From: an uncultured Clostridia bacterium
GTDB taxonomy: Bacteria; Bacillota; Clostridia; Christensenellales; Borkfalkiaceae
Length of the DNA: 33,592 bases
Reading direction: 5' to 3'
Assembly: GCA_944376335.1 (NCBI GenBank)
Contig: CALWCH010000019.1
Location: 1 to 33,592, forward strand
The stretch's first letter is position 1; each line of letters opens with the position of its first letter. Shown piece after piece: positions 24,298-31,911 of the stretch. Under the pieces are notes generated by a model. The model saw only the letters and a list, made by a program, of their open reading frames with translations. It was not told where the DNA came from and did not search any database. Made by a program: the position numbers and the translations under genes.

Positions 24298-26388
24298 ATG
24301 GCATTCAACAAGAAAAAAACGGCGGCAGTGGGTATTGCGGCAGTCATGGCGCTCGGCACGCTTGCGGGCTGCGACCTCGTGTCCACCGATCTTCAAAAGG
24401 ACTACGAACAGGTCGTCGCCGACGTAGACATCACCAACAGCGCCGACTTCCAAAGAGACTATGCGGCATATACCGACGTCATTCAGCCCTCCACCGTCCT
24501 CAAGCGCGACCTCGTCGCAAGCTTCATGAACGTGGGCTATCTCTACATCGAGTCCTACGGCTATACCTATGCCGACACCTATGAGCTCATCATGTCCAGC
24601 CTCGTCAACCGCGCCATCTATCTGCAGTATGCGCAGGTGTACTTCTTCGAGACGGGCGACTACACCGTCGAAGGCTATAACGCCGCCGTTGCGGCAGCCG
24701 CAGAGGGGGAGGAGGAGCTCGCGGGCCTTGCCTACTTCCTCGACGAGGACGAGATCGCCATGGCAGAGTACGAAGTCAAAGTCTCTTTGAACACCGCCAT
24801 CGACTCTTTAGAGACGGAGATCATCGCCTTCGAGGACGAGCACGACCACGACGAAGCGCGCACCACCCCCACGGGCGTAGATACCGTCAACGAGGACTAT
24901 GTCGACCCCGCCTACAAGATCTACACGGGCTCCAATTCGGCGTCCGACTGCGGCTCGTACGAGACGGTGGACGAATCTACCCCCTCCACCCGCACGCGCG
25001 CCTACAAGCGCTTCCTCTCCAACATCAACAGCTACGGCCTCATCGGCAAGGACGAGAACACGAGCGACATCACCTCGCTCAACTACTATCTCATGCAGCG
25101 CAAGAGCGCCTATGAGGACGCCGTCATCGACAAGCTCGCCGAAGCCTTCGAGGACGAGGCAGCCGCAGGCATCACGGAAGAGTGGGTCACCGCCAAGTTC
25201 AACGAGACGCTCTCTTCCCAGCAGGAACTCTTCTCTTCCGACACCGCTTCCTTCGAAACGGCGCTCGACGGCGTATCCGACACCTCCTTCGTCTTGTACG
25301 CACCCGACGAAAACTACGGCTTCGTCCTCAACATTTTACTTCCCTTCAGCTCCACGCAGTCCGCTGCCCTCGATGCAGCTCCCGCCGACAGGGGTGACGT
25401 CAACGGCAACAAATTCCAGGCGCGCGCAAGCCTTCTTAAAAACGTCCGCGCGACCGACCAGCGCAAGACCTGGTTCACGGGTCACGACGACTATTCCTTC
25501 GTCGCCGAAGAGAGCGACAACGCCTACACGGGCGGCAATTCGGAAAGGCAGTACCTCTTCTTCGAGAACAACCTCAAGAACTCGGGCGAGGGCGAACAGT
25601 ACGAGCCCATCGCCAACTACTACGGCAAATACACCTACAACGGCACCGTCGTCAAGACGGAGGACGATCACGGCACGGAATACACCATCACGCCCGAGCG
25701 CATCACCATCGACGGCTTCCTCTCCGAAATGACGGGGTACCTGGGTGCTAACGGCTACACGCTCACCGAAAGCGTCTCCGCGAGCGACAGCTACTATTCG
25801 AAGGCCGTTTCCGACTACTACAACGAGGACGGCACGGTGAACTATTCCTCCTTCGTCTACTACGAGGCAAAGGTCAACAAACTCAATGGCTTCAACGCGA
25901 ATGAAGTGTTCGTCGCAGGCTCGGACGAGAACAACGTCATGTCCATGATGAACGAGCTCTCCTTCGCCTACAACACGGATACGGCGGGTCTCAACACCTA
26001 CCTCGGCTATGCCGTCTCTCCCAACTCCACCGACTACATGAAGGAGTTCGAGTACGCTGCGCAGGAGGCTGTCCGCGGCGGCGCGGGCACCATCGTCGTC
26101 GTTCCCACCGACTACGGCTGGCACATCATCTATTGCACGTTCACCTTCTCGGGGAACACGCCCTACACCTTCGACTGGTCTCAGATCGAGGAAGAGGGCA
26201 CCTTCTCCTACCTCTACTACGAGGCGCTCAAGGCGTCCAACCTTACGACGTACGCAACCAACTGCCAGACGGAGATCATCAACTCCTACGACAACGACGA
26301 ATGTGTCACGATCCACGAGAACCGCTATTCCGACCTCATCCTCGACGGCACGGAGAGCGACCCTCACGCAGGGCACGACCACTCTTAA
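24298..26388 (+). CDS. Large lipoprotein, probably PrsA/SurA-like foldase
   Basis: The 696-residue protein starts MAFNKKKTAAVGIAAVMALG and has the lipobox LAGC, so it should be lipid-anchored outside the membrane. The segment after the anchor (KRDLVASFMNVGYLYIESYG and the helices that follow) resembles SurA-type N-terminal helical domains. Near the C-terminus VVVPTDYGWHIIYCTFTFSG resembles the end of a parvulin prolyl isomerase domain. Placement right after mfd, where many Firmicutes keep a PrsA foldase gene, supports this reading. It is about twice the usual PrsA length and very rich in Asp, Glu, Tyr and Thr. Two His/acid-rich patches stand out, EDEHDHDEAR near residue 180 and HAGHDHS at the very end. 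The ribosome site is weak. Foldase activity is inferred only. Confidence 0.7.
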   Translation: MAFNKKKTAAVGIAAVMALGTLAGCDLVSTDLQKDYEQVVADVDITNSADFQRDYAAYTDVIQPSTVLKRDLVASFMNVGYLYIESYGYTYADTYELIMSSLVNRAIYLQYAQVYFFETGDYTVEGYNAAVAAAAEGEEELAGLAYFLDEDEIAMAEYEVKVSLNTAIDSLETEIIAFEDEHDHDEARTTPTGVDTVNEDYVDPAYKIYTGSNSASDCGSYETVDESTPSTRTRAYKRFLSNINSYGLIGKDENTSDITSLNYYLMQRKSAYEDAVIDKLAEAFEDEAAAGITEEWVTAKFNETLSSQQELFSSDTASFETALDGVSDTSFVLYAPDENYGFVLNILLPFSSTQSAALDAAPADRGDVNGNKFQARASLLKNVRATDQRKTWFTGHDDYSFVAEESDNAYTGGNSERQYLFFENNLKNSGEGEQYEPIANYYGKYTYNGTVVKTEDDHGTEYTITPERITIDGFLSEMTGYLGANGYTLTESVSASDSYYSKAVSDYYNEDGTVNYSSFVYYEAKVNKLNGFNANEVFVAGSDENNVMSMMNELSFAYNTDTAGLNTYLGYAVSPNSTDYMKEFEYAAQEAVRGGAGTIVVVPTDYGWHIIYCTFTFSGNTPYTFDWSQIEEEGTFSYLYYEALKASNLTTYATNCQTEIINSYDNDECVTIHENRYSDLILDGTESDPHAGHDHS

Positions 26389-26406
26389 CGGAGCGTAACT
26401 TCTCAT

Positions 26407-27225
26407 ATGGAATTTTTTACGGCGATCTGGCAATCGATCGTTCTGGGGACGGTGCAAGGACTCACGGAGTTCTTGCCCGTTTCTTCTAGCGGACATTTGG
26501 CCCTTCTTCACCGCATCTTAGGCGCCGATTTCGGCGGCAACACGCTGTTTTTCGACATCATGCTGCACGTCGGCACGCTCGCCGCCGTCGTCGCAGTCTT
26601 TTGGCGCGACATTTTAGACCTCTTCAAAAAGCCCTTCAAGACGCTTCTCATCCTCATCGTCGCCACCATCCCCGCGGGCGTCGTCGGCCTTCTCTTCAAC
26701 GATTGGATCGACTCCGTCACCAACGGCCAATACGGCATCATCGTCATTTCCTGCTGCTTTGCCTTGACGGCAGTCCTGCTGCTGCTTGCCGAGAACGTCT
26801 CCAAGAAGCGCGAGGCGCAGCCCTTCGGCTGGAAGCACGGCATTTGCATGGGGGTGATGCAGGCCTTTGCCCTCTTCCCCGGGCTCTCCAGAAGCGGCTC
26901 CACCATCGCGGCGGGCGTCCTCTCGGGCGGAGAGCGGAAGAGCGTCGCGCACTTCTCCTTCCTCATGAGCATCCCCGTCATCTTGGGGAGCGCGCTCGTG
27001 AGCAGCCTCGACCTTGTAAAGGACCCCACGCTCGTCACGTCCATCGGCGCGAGCGGCTTCGTGGGCATCGCCGTCGGCGTCGTGTTTGCGGCGGTGAGCG
27101 GCTTCTTCGCCGTCAAGTTCATGCTCCGCATCATCGAGAAGGCCAACTACAAGTGGTTCAGCCTCTATCTTGCCGTCCTCGCCGTCACCTGCATCTCGCT
27201 GTACGCGGCGGGCGTGCTCGTCTGA
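26407..27225 (+). CDS. uppP: Undecaprenyl-diphosphatase (UppP/BacA)
   Basis: The 272-residue membrane enzyme dephosphorylates undecaprenyl pyrophosphate, recycling the lipid carrier of peptidoglycan synthesis and giving bacitracin tolerance. The motif VQGLTEFLPVSSSGHL places E21, S27 and H30 exactly as in known members, and PGLSRSGSTIA supplies the second conserved site with its arginine. Seven or eight hydrophobic segments are present. The start lies 18 bases after the lipoprotein stop with no promoter between, so the two are probably co-transcribed. A GGAG lies rather far (13 bases) before the ATG. Confidence 0.96.
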   Translation: MEFFTAIWQSIVLGTVQGLTEFLPVSSSGHLALLHRILGADFGGNTLFFDIMLHVGTLAAVVAVFWRDILDLFKKPFKTLLILIVATIPAGVVGLLFNDWIDSVTNGQYGIIVISCCFALTAVLLLLAENVSKKREAQPFGWKHGICMGVMQAFALFPGLSRSGSTIAAGVLSGGERKSVAHFSFLMSIPVILGSALVSSLDLVKDPTLVTSIGASGFVGIAVGVVFAAVSGFFAVKFMLRIIEKANYKWFSLYLAVLAVTCISLYAAGVLV

Positions 27226-27305
27226 GCGGCGCGGATGAAAATTTTCCCCCGAACGCGCATAACTTCCTTCTCCTTGTGCAACATAGGAGTATCGGAGGTA
27301 ACCAA

Positions 27306-27458
27306 ATGAGACTCAATTCGGGAGATACCTGTCCCAAGACGGGTTCCTACAAGGTGATCAACGAGGAAGGCAGGGTGGTCAACACCGTCTACGTCGGCGA
27401 AGGCGAGACGATGCCGCCCACGCAGTACTCGGGCTGCCACTACGAATCGGAAAACTGA
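27306..27458 (+). CDS. Small YjzC-like protein
   Basis: The 50-residue protein starts MRLNSGDTCPKTGSYKVINE and ends GCHYESEN. The pattern of a GD-x-CP-x-TG-x-Y start followed by a threonine/proline-rich end resembles the small YjzC family of Firmicutes, whose role is not known. The ribosome site ATCGGAGGTAACCAA is excellent, which supports a real gene despite the size. C9 and C44 could bind metal or form a disulfide. No separate promoter is seen in the 80 bases after uppP. Confidence 0.6.
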   Translation: MRLNSGDTCPKTGSYKVINEEGRVVNTVYVGEGETMPPTQYSGCHYESEN

Positions 27459-27468
27459 ATTACCAAAG

Positions 27469-27503
27469 AAAAAGAGCGTCCGTACCGTTTGGTACGGGCG
27501 CTC
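27469..27503. terminator. Bidirectional intrinsic terminator
   Basis: GAGCGTCCGTACC (27474-27486) pairs with GGTACGGGCGCTC (27491-27503), 13 pairs with one G-T and a GTTT loop. On the minus strand it is followed by TTTTTC, a good terminator for the aldo/keto reductase. On the plus strand it is followed by GTGCGTTTTA, weaker. Confidence 0.82.
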
Positions 27504-27518
27504 GTGCGTTTTATAAGG

Positions 27519-28550
27519 TTAAGAGTGCAGCACGTTCTCGATGGCAGTAAGCTCTTCCTCGGTGAAGGCGGGGTTTACCTTCAGGTTGTCCAAGATCTGC
27601 GCCGATGAGCTCGCGCCGATGATGACGGAAGAGACCGTTTCATCCTTCAATACCCACGAGAGGGCAAGCTCGGGCAGCGTCTCCCCGCGCGCCTCCGCGA
27701 TGTCGCGAAGGCCGTCCAGTTGCCGCTGCAAAGCGGGGGTGAGCCGCTCCTCCTTGAGCGTAAAGCTCTTCTTGATGCGGCTGTCCGCGGGAATGCCGTA
27801 GCGGTAGCGGTCGGTGAGTAAGCCCTGCGCGAGCGGCGAATAGACGATGAGCCCGAACCCCGTCTCCTTCGCGAGCTCCAATAGCCCGTTCTCTTCCACG
27901 CGGCGATCGAGAAGGTTGTAGCACGCCTGGTTGAGGATAAAGGGCGTTTTGAGCTCCCTAAACACCTTGAGCGCCGCCTCCGTCTGCTCACGGTTGTAGT
28001 TGGAGATGCCGATATACAGCGCCTTGCCCTGCTCCACAAGGCGGTGGAGGGCAAAGCACGTCTCTTCGATGGGCGTCTCGGGCGCGGGGCGGTGGTGGTA
28101 GAAGATGTCCACATAGTCAAGCCCGAGGCGCTTTAAGCTCTGATCGAGCGATGCCGTTAAATACTTCTTGCTCCCCCCGTCGCCGTAGGGGCCCTTCCAC
28201 ATGCCGAAGCCCGCCTTTGTGCTGATCAGCAGCTCATCGCGGTAGGAGAAGAGCTGCTCGCGCAAAATTTTCCCGAAATTTTCCTCGGCAGAGCCGTTCC
28301 GCGGGCCGTAGTTGTTGGCAAGGTCGAAGTGCGTGATCCCGTTGTCAAAGGCGGTGAAGATCATGTCGCGCATGTTTTCGAAGTTGTCAAACGAGCCGAA
28401 GTTGTGCCAAAGCCCCAAAGAAATTTCAGGGAGCTTGAGCCCGCTCTTGCCCGCACGGCGGTAGCGCACCGCCTGTTTTTTATACCGCATGGGGTCGGGG
28501 ATGCGCTCCTTGTTGGCAAGCAAGCGCTTGAAAGTGCTTTCGTCCGTCAT
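27519..28550 (-). CDS. Aldo/keto reductase (YghZ / glyceraldehyde-3-phosphate reductase-like)
   Basis: The 343-residue NADPH-dependent oxidoreductase has the TIM-barrel catalytic set. The Asp and Tyr are in FDLANNYGP, the Lys in LISTKAG and the His in IFYHHR. IGISNYN and GLIVYSPLAQGLLTDRY follow, and a C-terminal cofactor segment SSVIIGASS is present. The GPRNGSAEENFG stretch after the Tyr and the first 35 residues match the YghZ subgroup, which reduces methylglyoxal and L-glyceraldehyde-3-phosphate. The exact substrate cannot be read. The ATG at 28550 has GCAGGTGAT upstream. The gene stands alone between its promoter and terminator. Confidence 0.93.
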   Translation of the reverse strand: MTDESTFKRLLANKERIPDPMRYKKQAVRYRRAGKSGLKLPEISLGLWHNFGSFDNFENMRDMIFTAFDNGITHFDLANNYGPRNGSAEENFGKILREQLFSYRDELLISTKAGFGMWKGPYGDGGSKKYLTASLDQSLKRLGLDYVDIFYHHRPAPETPIEETCFALHRLVEQGKALYIGISNYNREQTEAALKVFRELKTPFILNQACYNLLDRRVEENGLLELAKETGFGLIVYSPLAQGLLTDRYRYGIPADSRIKKSFTLKEERLTPALQRQLDGLRDIAEARGETLPELALSWVLKDETVSSVIIGASSSAQILDNLKVNPAFTEEELTAIENVLHS

Positions 28551-28577
28551 CGTATCACCTGCAAGTTTTTTGCAAAA

Positions 28578-28606
28578 AGCATAGCATACTTTCGCCCTTC
28601 ATGCAA
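28578..28606 (-). promoter_or_regulatory. Promoter of the aldo/keto reductase gene
   Basis: On the minus strand TTGCAT (28606-28601) and TATGCT (28583-28578) are 17 bases apart. The predicted leader is about 20 bases. Confidence 0.65.
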
Positions 28607-28703
28607 GCAAAAAGCCGCACGGGGAACTGTTTTACTTTCGTCAAAAACAAAGCCGTTTTCATGGAAAATGCGTGTAATTTTTGCGGAATTTTGCGTCTCG
28701 GCA

Positions 28704-28736
28704 TTGCAAACCGCAAAAAAGTATGGTATAATACCA
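28704..28736 (+). promoter_or_regulatory. Promoter of the two-component system, -10 box in a palindrome
   Basis: TTGCAA (28704-28709) and TATAAT (28727-28732) are 17 bases apart. The -10 box lies inside the perfect palindrome TGGTATAATACCA (28724-28736), a possible operator. Confidence 0.72.
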
Positions 28737-28751
28737 AAAAGGAACGTTTGA

Positions 28752-28803
28752 TTTGTGAACATTTCACAAAACATTCACCGCCCGATAAAGTGCTCATTAT
28801 CGG
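28752..28803 (+). promoter_or_regulatory. Two inverted repeats in the leader of the response-regulator gene
   Basis: TTTGTGAA (28752-28759) and TTCACAAA (28763-28770) are separated by CAT. CCGATAA (28782-28788) and TTATCGG (28797-28803) are separated by eight bases. Both lie in the roughly 120-base leader. The first resembles a Rex or CRP-type operator but its spacer is shorter than in either consensus. The whole 28551-28861 gap is AT-rich and holds no gene I can support. Confidence 0.5.
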
Positions 28804-28861
28804 TATGCAATAAAATGGTATCAATTTATCAATTTATAAATACAACGGAAGGAGGCGGAAG

Positions 28862-29530
28862 ATGAAAGTTTTGATCGTAGACGACGAAGAAATGATCCGT
28901 GCGGTGCTCCGCGAGTACATCGAGTTCGAGGGGGGCGAGGCGGACGAGGCGCAGGACGGCATGGAAGCCGTCAAAAAGGCGCGCGAGAACGATTACGACA
29001 TCATCCTCATGGACGTCATGATGCCCAAGCTCGACGGCTTCTCCGCCGTCAAGGAGATCAGGAAGTTCAAAAACACCCCCGTCATCATGCTCTCGGCACG
29101 CGGCGAGGAATACGACAAGCTCTTCGGCTTCGAAATCGGCTCCGACGACTATGTGACGAAGCCCTTCTCACCCAAGGAGGTCATGGCGCGCATCCACGCG
29201 GTCATCAACCGCAGCCAGGGCGCCTCTGCCCCCAAGCGCGACGTGTACGAGTTCGAGGGGCTCAAGATCGACATGGTGGGGCGCAACGTCTATGTGGACG
29301 GCGAACGCGCCGACCTCACCCCCAAGGAGTACGAACTTCTCTTCTATTTTGTCGAGAACCGCGGCGTCGCGCTCACCCGCGAGCGGCTTTTAAATCAGGT
29401 ATGGGGATACGACTTCTACGGCGACGACCGCACCGTCGACACCCACGTCAAGATGCTGCGCGGGAACCTCAAGTCCTACCGCAAGTTCATCGTGACGCTC
29501 CGCGGCCTCGGCTATAAGTTCGAGGCGTAA
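28862..29530 (+). CDS. OmpR/PhoB-family response regulator
   Basis: The 222-residue protein has a receiver domain with the acidic pair D7/D8, phosphoacceptor D51 (ILMDVMMPK), S78 and K100 (TKPFSP). A winged-helix DNA-binding domain (about 128-222) follows, with LTPKEYELLFYFVENRG and DRTVDTHVKMLRGNL. It should be phosphorylated by the kinase encoded one base downstream and act as a dimer on DNA. The ribosome site is strong (GGAAGGAGGCGGAAG). The palindromes in its own leader make self-regulation plausible. The signal and target genes are unknown. Confidence 0.95.
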   Translation: MKVLIVDDEEMIRAVLREYIEFEGGEADEAQDGMEAVKKARENDYDIILMDVMMPKLDGFSAVKEIRKFKNTPVIMLSARGEEYDKLFGFEIGSDDYVTKPFSPKEVMARIHAVINRSQGASAPKRDVYEFEGLKIDMVGRNVYVDGERADLTPKEYELLFYFVENRGVALTRERLLNQVWGYDFYGDDRTVDTHVKMLRGNLKSYRKFIVTLRGLGYKFEA

Positions 29531-29531
29531 C

Positions 29532-31037
29532 ATGCCCGCATACTCCGAAAAGAAAGCCAAAAAGCCCAAGCGAAAATTCCAGCCCAGAAGCTTTAATCTC
29601 AACCTCATCCTCTGGGTGAGCTTCTCGGTATTCACCATCGTCGTCATCGTGTTCTTTGCCGTCGTGCAGAACGTGCAGATCGGCTTCCAGTACCGGGAGC
29701 AGGCACAGCGCGAACTTCGGGATGCGGGCGAGGAGATCAAAGCGACCGTCTCGGGCAGCATCGAACTTCTTCCCGACGACTCTCTCTCCCGCCGCTTGCT
29801 CGCCATCGCCAACCGCTACAACGTCAGCGTGTACCTCTTCACCATCGACGGCAGGTATGTCTTTCCCGAAGACCCCGTCGACGAGGCAGACGACTACTAT
29901 GCGATCTACGAGGAAGTGCGCTCGCTCATGGGGGAGGGCGACTACGTCTCTCCCTACGACACGGACGACGGCAGCTATGCCTATGCGATGAAGCTCGAAA
30001 CGCTCGTGGGCAGCGAGTTCTACCTCTATTTGAACAGCTCCACGGCGCACGTCGCGCGGGCAATGAGCGAGATGGGCTGGCTCTCCCTCATCACGGGGCT
30101 GTTTGCCGTCGCGCTCGCCTTCGTCGTCAGCGGCCTTGTCAGTATGGTCATCACCAAGCCCATCAGCGAAGTCGCCGAAAAGGCCAAGGAGCTCGCCCGC
30201 GGCAACTACGAAGTCACCTTCGAGAGCGAAACGTACGCCTGTCTCGAGGTCAAGGAACTCTCCGAGTCCTTAAGCCACGCGAGCGCGGAGATCTCCAAGG
30301 CAGACAAGATGCAGAAGGAGCTCATCGCCAACGTCTCGCACGACTTCAAGACGCCCCTCACCATGATCAAGGCATACGCCTCCATGATCATCGAAATTTC
30401 GGGCGACGATAAGACAAAGCGCGAAAAGCACGCGCAGGTCATCATCGACGAGGCCGACCGTCTCGCCGCGCTCGTCGGCGACGTTTTGGACCTCTCCAAG
30501 CTGCAGGCGGGTATCGAACAGGAGGAATTTTCCGTCTTCAACCTCTCGGAGGACATCTACGCCGTCACAAACCGCTTCGACTTCTATGTCGAGACGGAGG
30601 GCTACGTCATCAAAACGGACATCGACGACGATCTATACACCTTCGCCGCGCGCGGGCGCGTGGAGCAGGTCCTCTATAACCTCATCGGCAACGCCATCAA
30701 CTATACGGGTGCCGACAAGTGCATCCTCGTCCGCCTCAAGAAGGGCAAGGACTGTTCCCGCTTCGAGGTCATCGACACGGGCAAGGGCATCCCCCAAGAG
30801 GAGATCGACACCATCTGGGACCGCTACTACCGCTCCAACGAGGCGCACAAGCGCCTAAAGCGCGGCACGGGGCTGGGGCTCTCCATCGTCAAGAGCATTC
30901 TGCAAAAATACGGCATCCGCTTCGGCGTCAAGTCGGAAGTGGGCAAGGGCAGCTGCTTTTGGGTGGACTTCCCGCTCCCCAACGGCAGAGAGCCGCAGGC
31001 CAAGCAGACGCAGGCTCCCGCAAAACCTCTCAACTGA
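29532..31037 (+). CDS. Membrane sensor histidine kinase
   Basis: The 501-residue kinase has a basic cytoplasmic head (KKAKKPKRKFQPR), membrane span one (about 24-46) and an extracytoplasmic sensor domain of about 135 residues rich in Asp and Tyr. Span two (about 183-207), HAMP (about 205-258), the dimerisation/phosphoacceptor site NVSHDFKTPL (H270), and the ATPase boxes NLIGNAINYTG (N), DTGKGIP (G1) and GTGLGLSI (G2) follow. The sensor domain is not one I recognise; its size and position between two spans fit a dCACHE- or PAS-like fold. The start follows the regulator stop by one base, with GAGGCG upstream. A clean terminator follows. Confidence 0.95.
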   Translation: MPAYSEKKAKKPKRKFQPRSFNLNLILWVSFSVFTIVVIVFFAVVQNVQIGFQYREQAQRELRDAGEEIKATVSGSIELLPDDSLSRRLLAIANRYNVSVYLFTIDGRYVFPEDPVDEADDYYAIYEEVRSLMGEGDYVSPYDTDDGSYAYAMKLETLVGSEFYLYLNSSTAHVARAMSEMGWLSLITGLFAVALAFVVSGLVSMVITKPISEVAEKAKELARGNYEVTFESETYACLEVKELSESLSHASAEISKADKMQKELIANVSHDFKTPLTMIKAYASMIIEISGDDKTKREKHAQVIIDEADRLAALVGDVLDLSKLQAGIEQEEFSVFNLSEDIYAVTNRFDFYVETEGYVIKTDIDDDLYTFAARGRVEQVLYNLIGNAINYTGADKCILVRLKKGKDCSRFEVIDTGKGIPQEEIDTIWDRYYRSNEAHKRLKRGTGLGLSIVKSILQKYGIRFGVKSEVGKGSCFWVDFPLPNGREPQAKQTQAPAKPLN

Positions 31038-31040
31038 ACC

Positions 31041-31067
31041 AAGACCCCCTCAAACGGGGGTCTTTTT
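31041..31067 (+). terminator. Intrinsic terminator of the two-component operon
   Basis: AAGACCCCC (31041-31049) pairs with GGGGGTCTT (31056-31064) over TCAAAC, continuing into a T run. Confidence 0.88.
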
Positions 31068-31120
31068 GTGCGCTTTTGCCGAAGGGAAGTCCGTCCCGCC
31101 GCAAGGCATATGAGAAAGAG

Positions 31121-31149
31121 TTGACATTTCCCCCAAGATATGCTACAAT
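31121..31149 (+). promoter_or_regulatory. Promoter of sufC-sufB
   Basis: TTGACA (31121-31126) and TACAAT (31144-31149) are 17 bases apart, giving a leader of about 23 bases. Confidence 0.8.
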
Positions 31150-31178
31150 GCTCTCTCGGAAAAAAGAGAGGTCAAGTC

Positions 31179-31898
31179 ATGTTAGAACTTCAAAATATCT
31201 GCTTCGACGTGGAGGAAAACGGCGCTATAAAGCACATCTTAAGCGACGTCTGCCTCACGATCAACGACCGCTTCGTGGCGCTCACCGGGCCCAACGGCAG
31301 CGGCAAATCGACGCTCGCCAAGATCATCGCGGGCATTCTCACGCCCACGGGCGGCAAACTCATCTTCAACGGGGAGGACATCACCGCCCTTTCCGTCACC
31401 GAGCGCGCCAAGCGGGGCATCTCCTTCGCCTTCCAGCAGCCCGTCCGCTTCAAGGGCATCACGGTCAAGGACCTCATCTCCCTCGCGGCGGGCAAGCATA
31501 TCACGGTGGGGGAGGCGTGCGGCTTCCTCTCCGAAGTGGGGCTCTGCGCGCGCGACTATATCGACCGCGAGGTCAACGCCTCCCTCTCGGGCGGCGAGCT
31601 CAAGCGCATCGAGATCGCCACCGTCCTCGCCCGCGGCACCGAACTCTCCGTCTTCGACGAACCCGAGGCGGGCATCGATCTCTGGAGCTTCCAAAACCTC
31701 ATCTCGGTGTTCGAGAAGATGTACCAAAAGACGCAGGGCAGCATCGTCATCATCTCCCATCAGGAGCGCATCTTAAACATCGCCGATAAGATCGTCGTTC
31801 TCACCGCGGGCAAGATCGAGCGAGAGGGCACCCGCGAAGAAATTTTACCATCCCTTCTCGGCACGGGCGTCTGCCGCGCCCTCACCGACAAGCTATAA
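31179..31898 (+). CDS. sufC: SufC-type Fe-S cluster assembly ATPase
   Basis: The 239-residue ABC-type ATPase is soluble and powers the SufB-type scaffold. Walker A is GPNGSGKST (37-45), the Q-loop lies in FAFQQPVRF, the signature is LSGGELKRIE, Walker B plus catalytic Glu is LSVFDEPEAGID, and the H-loop is IISHQERI. SufC-specific features are the KRIEIATVLARGTE stretch and the E-PEAGID box. The ATG at 31179 has GAGAGGT upstream; in-frame codons further back are ruled out by the promoter. It is followed after 13 bases by the SufB-like gene. Expected partners SufS, SufU and SufD are not in the window after it. Confidence 0.93.
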   Translation: MLELQNICFDVEENGAIKHILSDVCLTINDRFVALTGPNGSGKSTLAKIIAGILTPTGGKLIFNGEDITALSVTERAKRGISFAFQQPVRFKGITVKDLISLAAGKHITVGEACGFLSEVGLCARDYIDREVNASLSGGELKRIEIATVLARGTELSVFDEPEAGIDLWSFQNLISVFEKMYQKTQGSIVIISHQERILNIADKIVVLTAGKIEREGTREEILPSLLGTGVCRALTDKL

Positions 31899-31911
31899 AG
31901 AGGACACAGCC

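Noticed and set aside
28752-28770. Rex redox-repressor operator
   Set aside because: The half sites match TTGTGAA/TTCACAA, but the spacer is three bases instead of the usual four, so I list it only as an unassigned palindrome.
28547-28824. Minus-strand frames of 75-89 codons in the gap before the response regulator
   Set aside because: They run through the regulator promoter and leader, lack ribosome sites and resemble no family.
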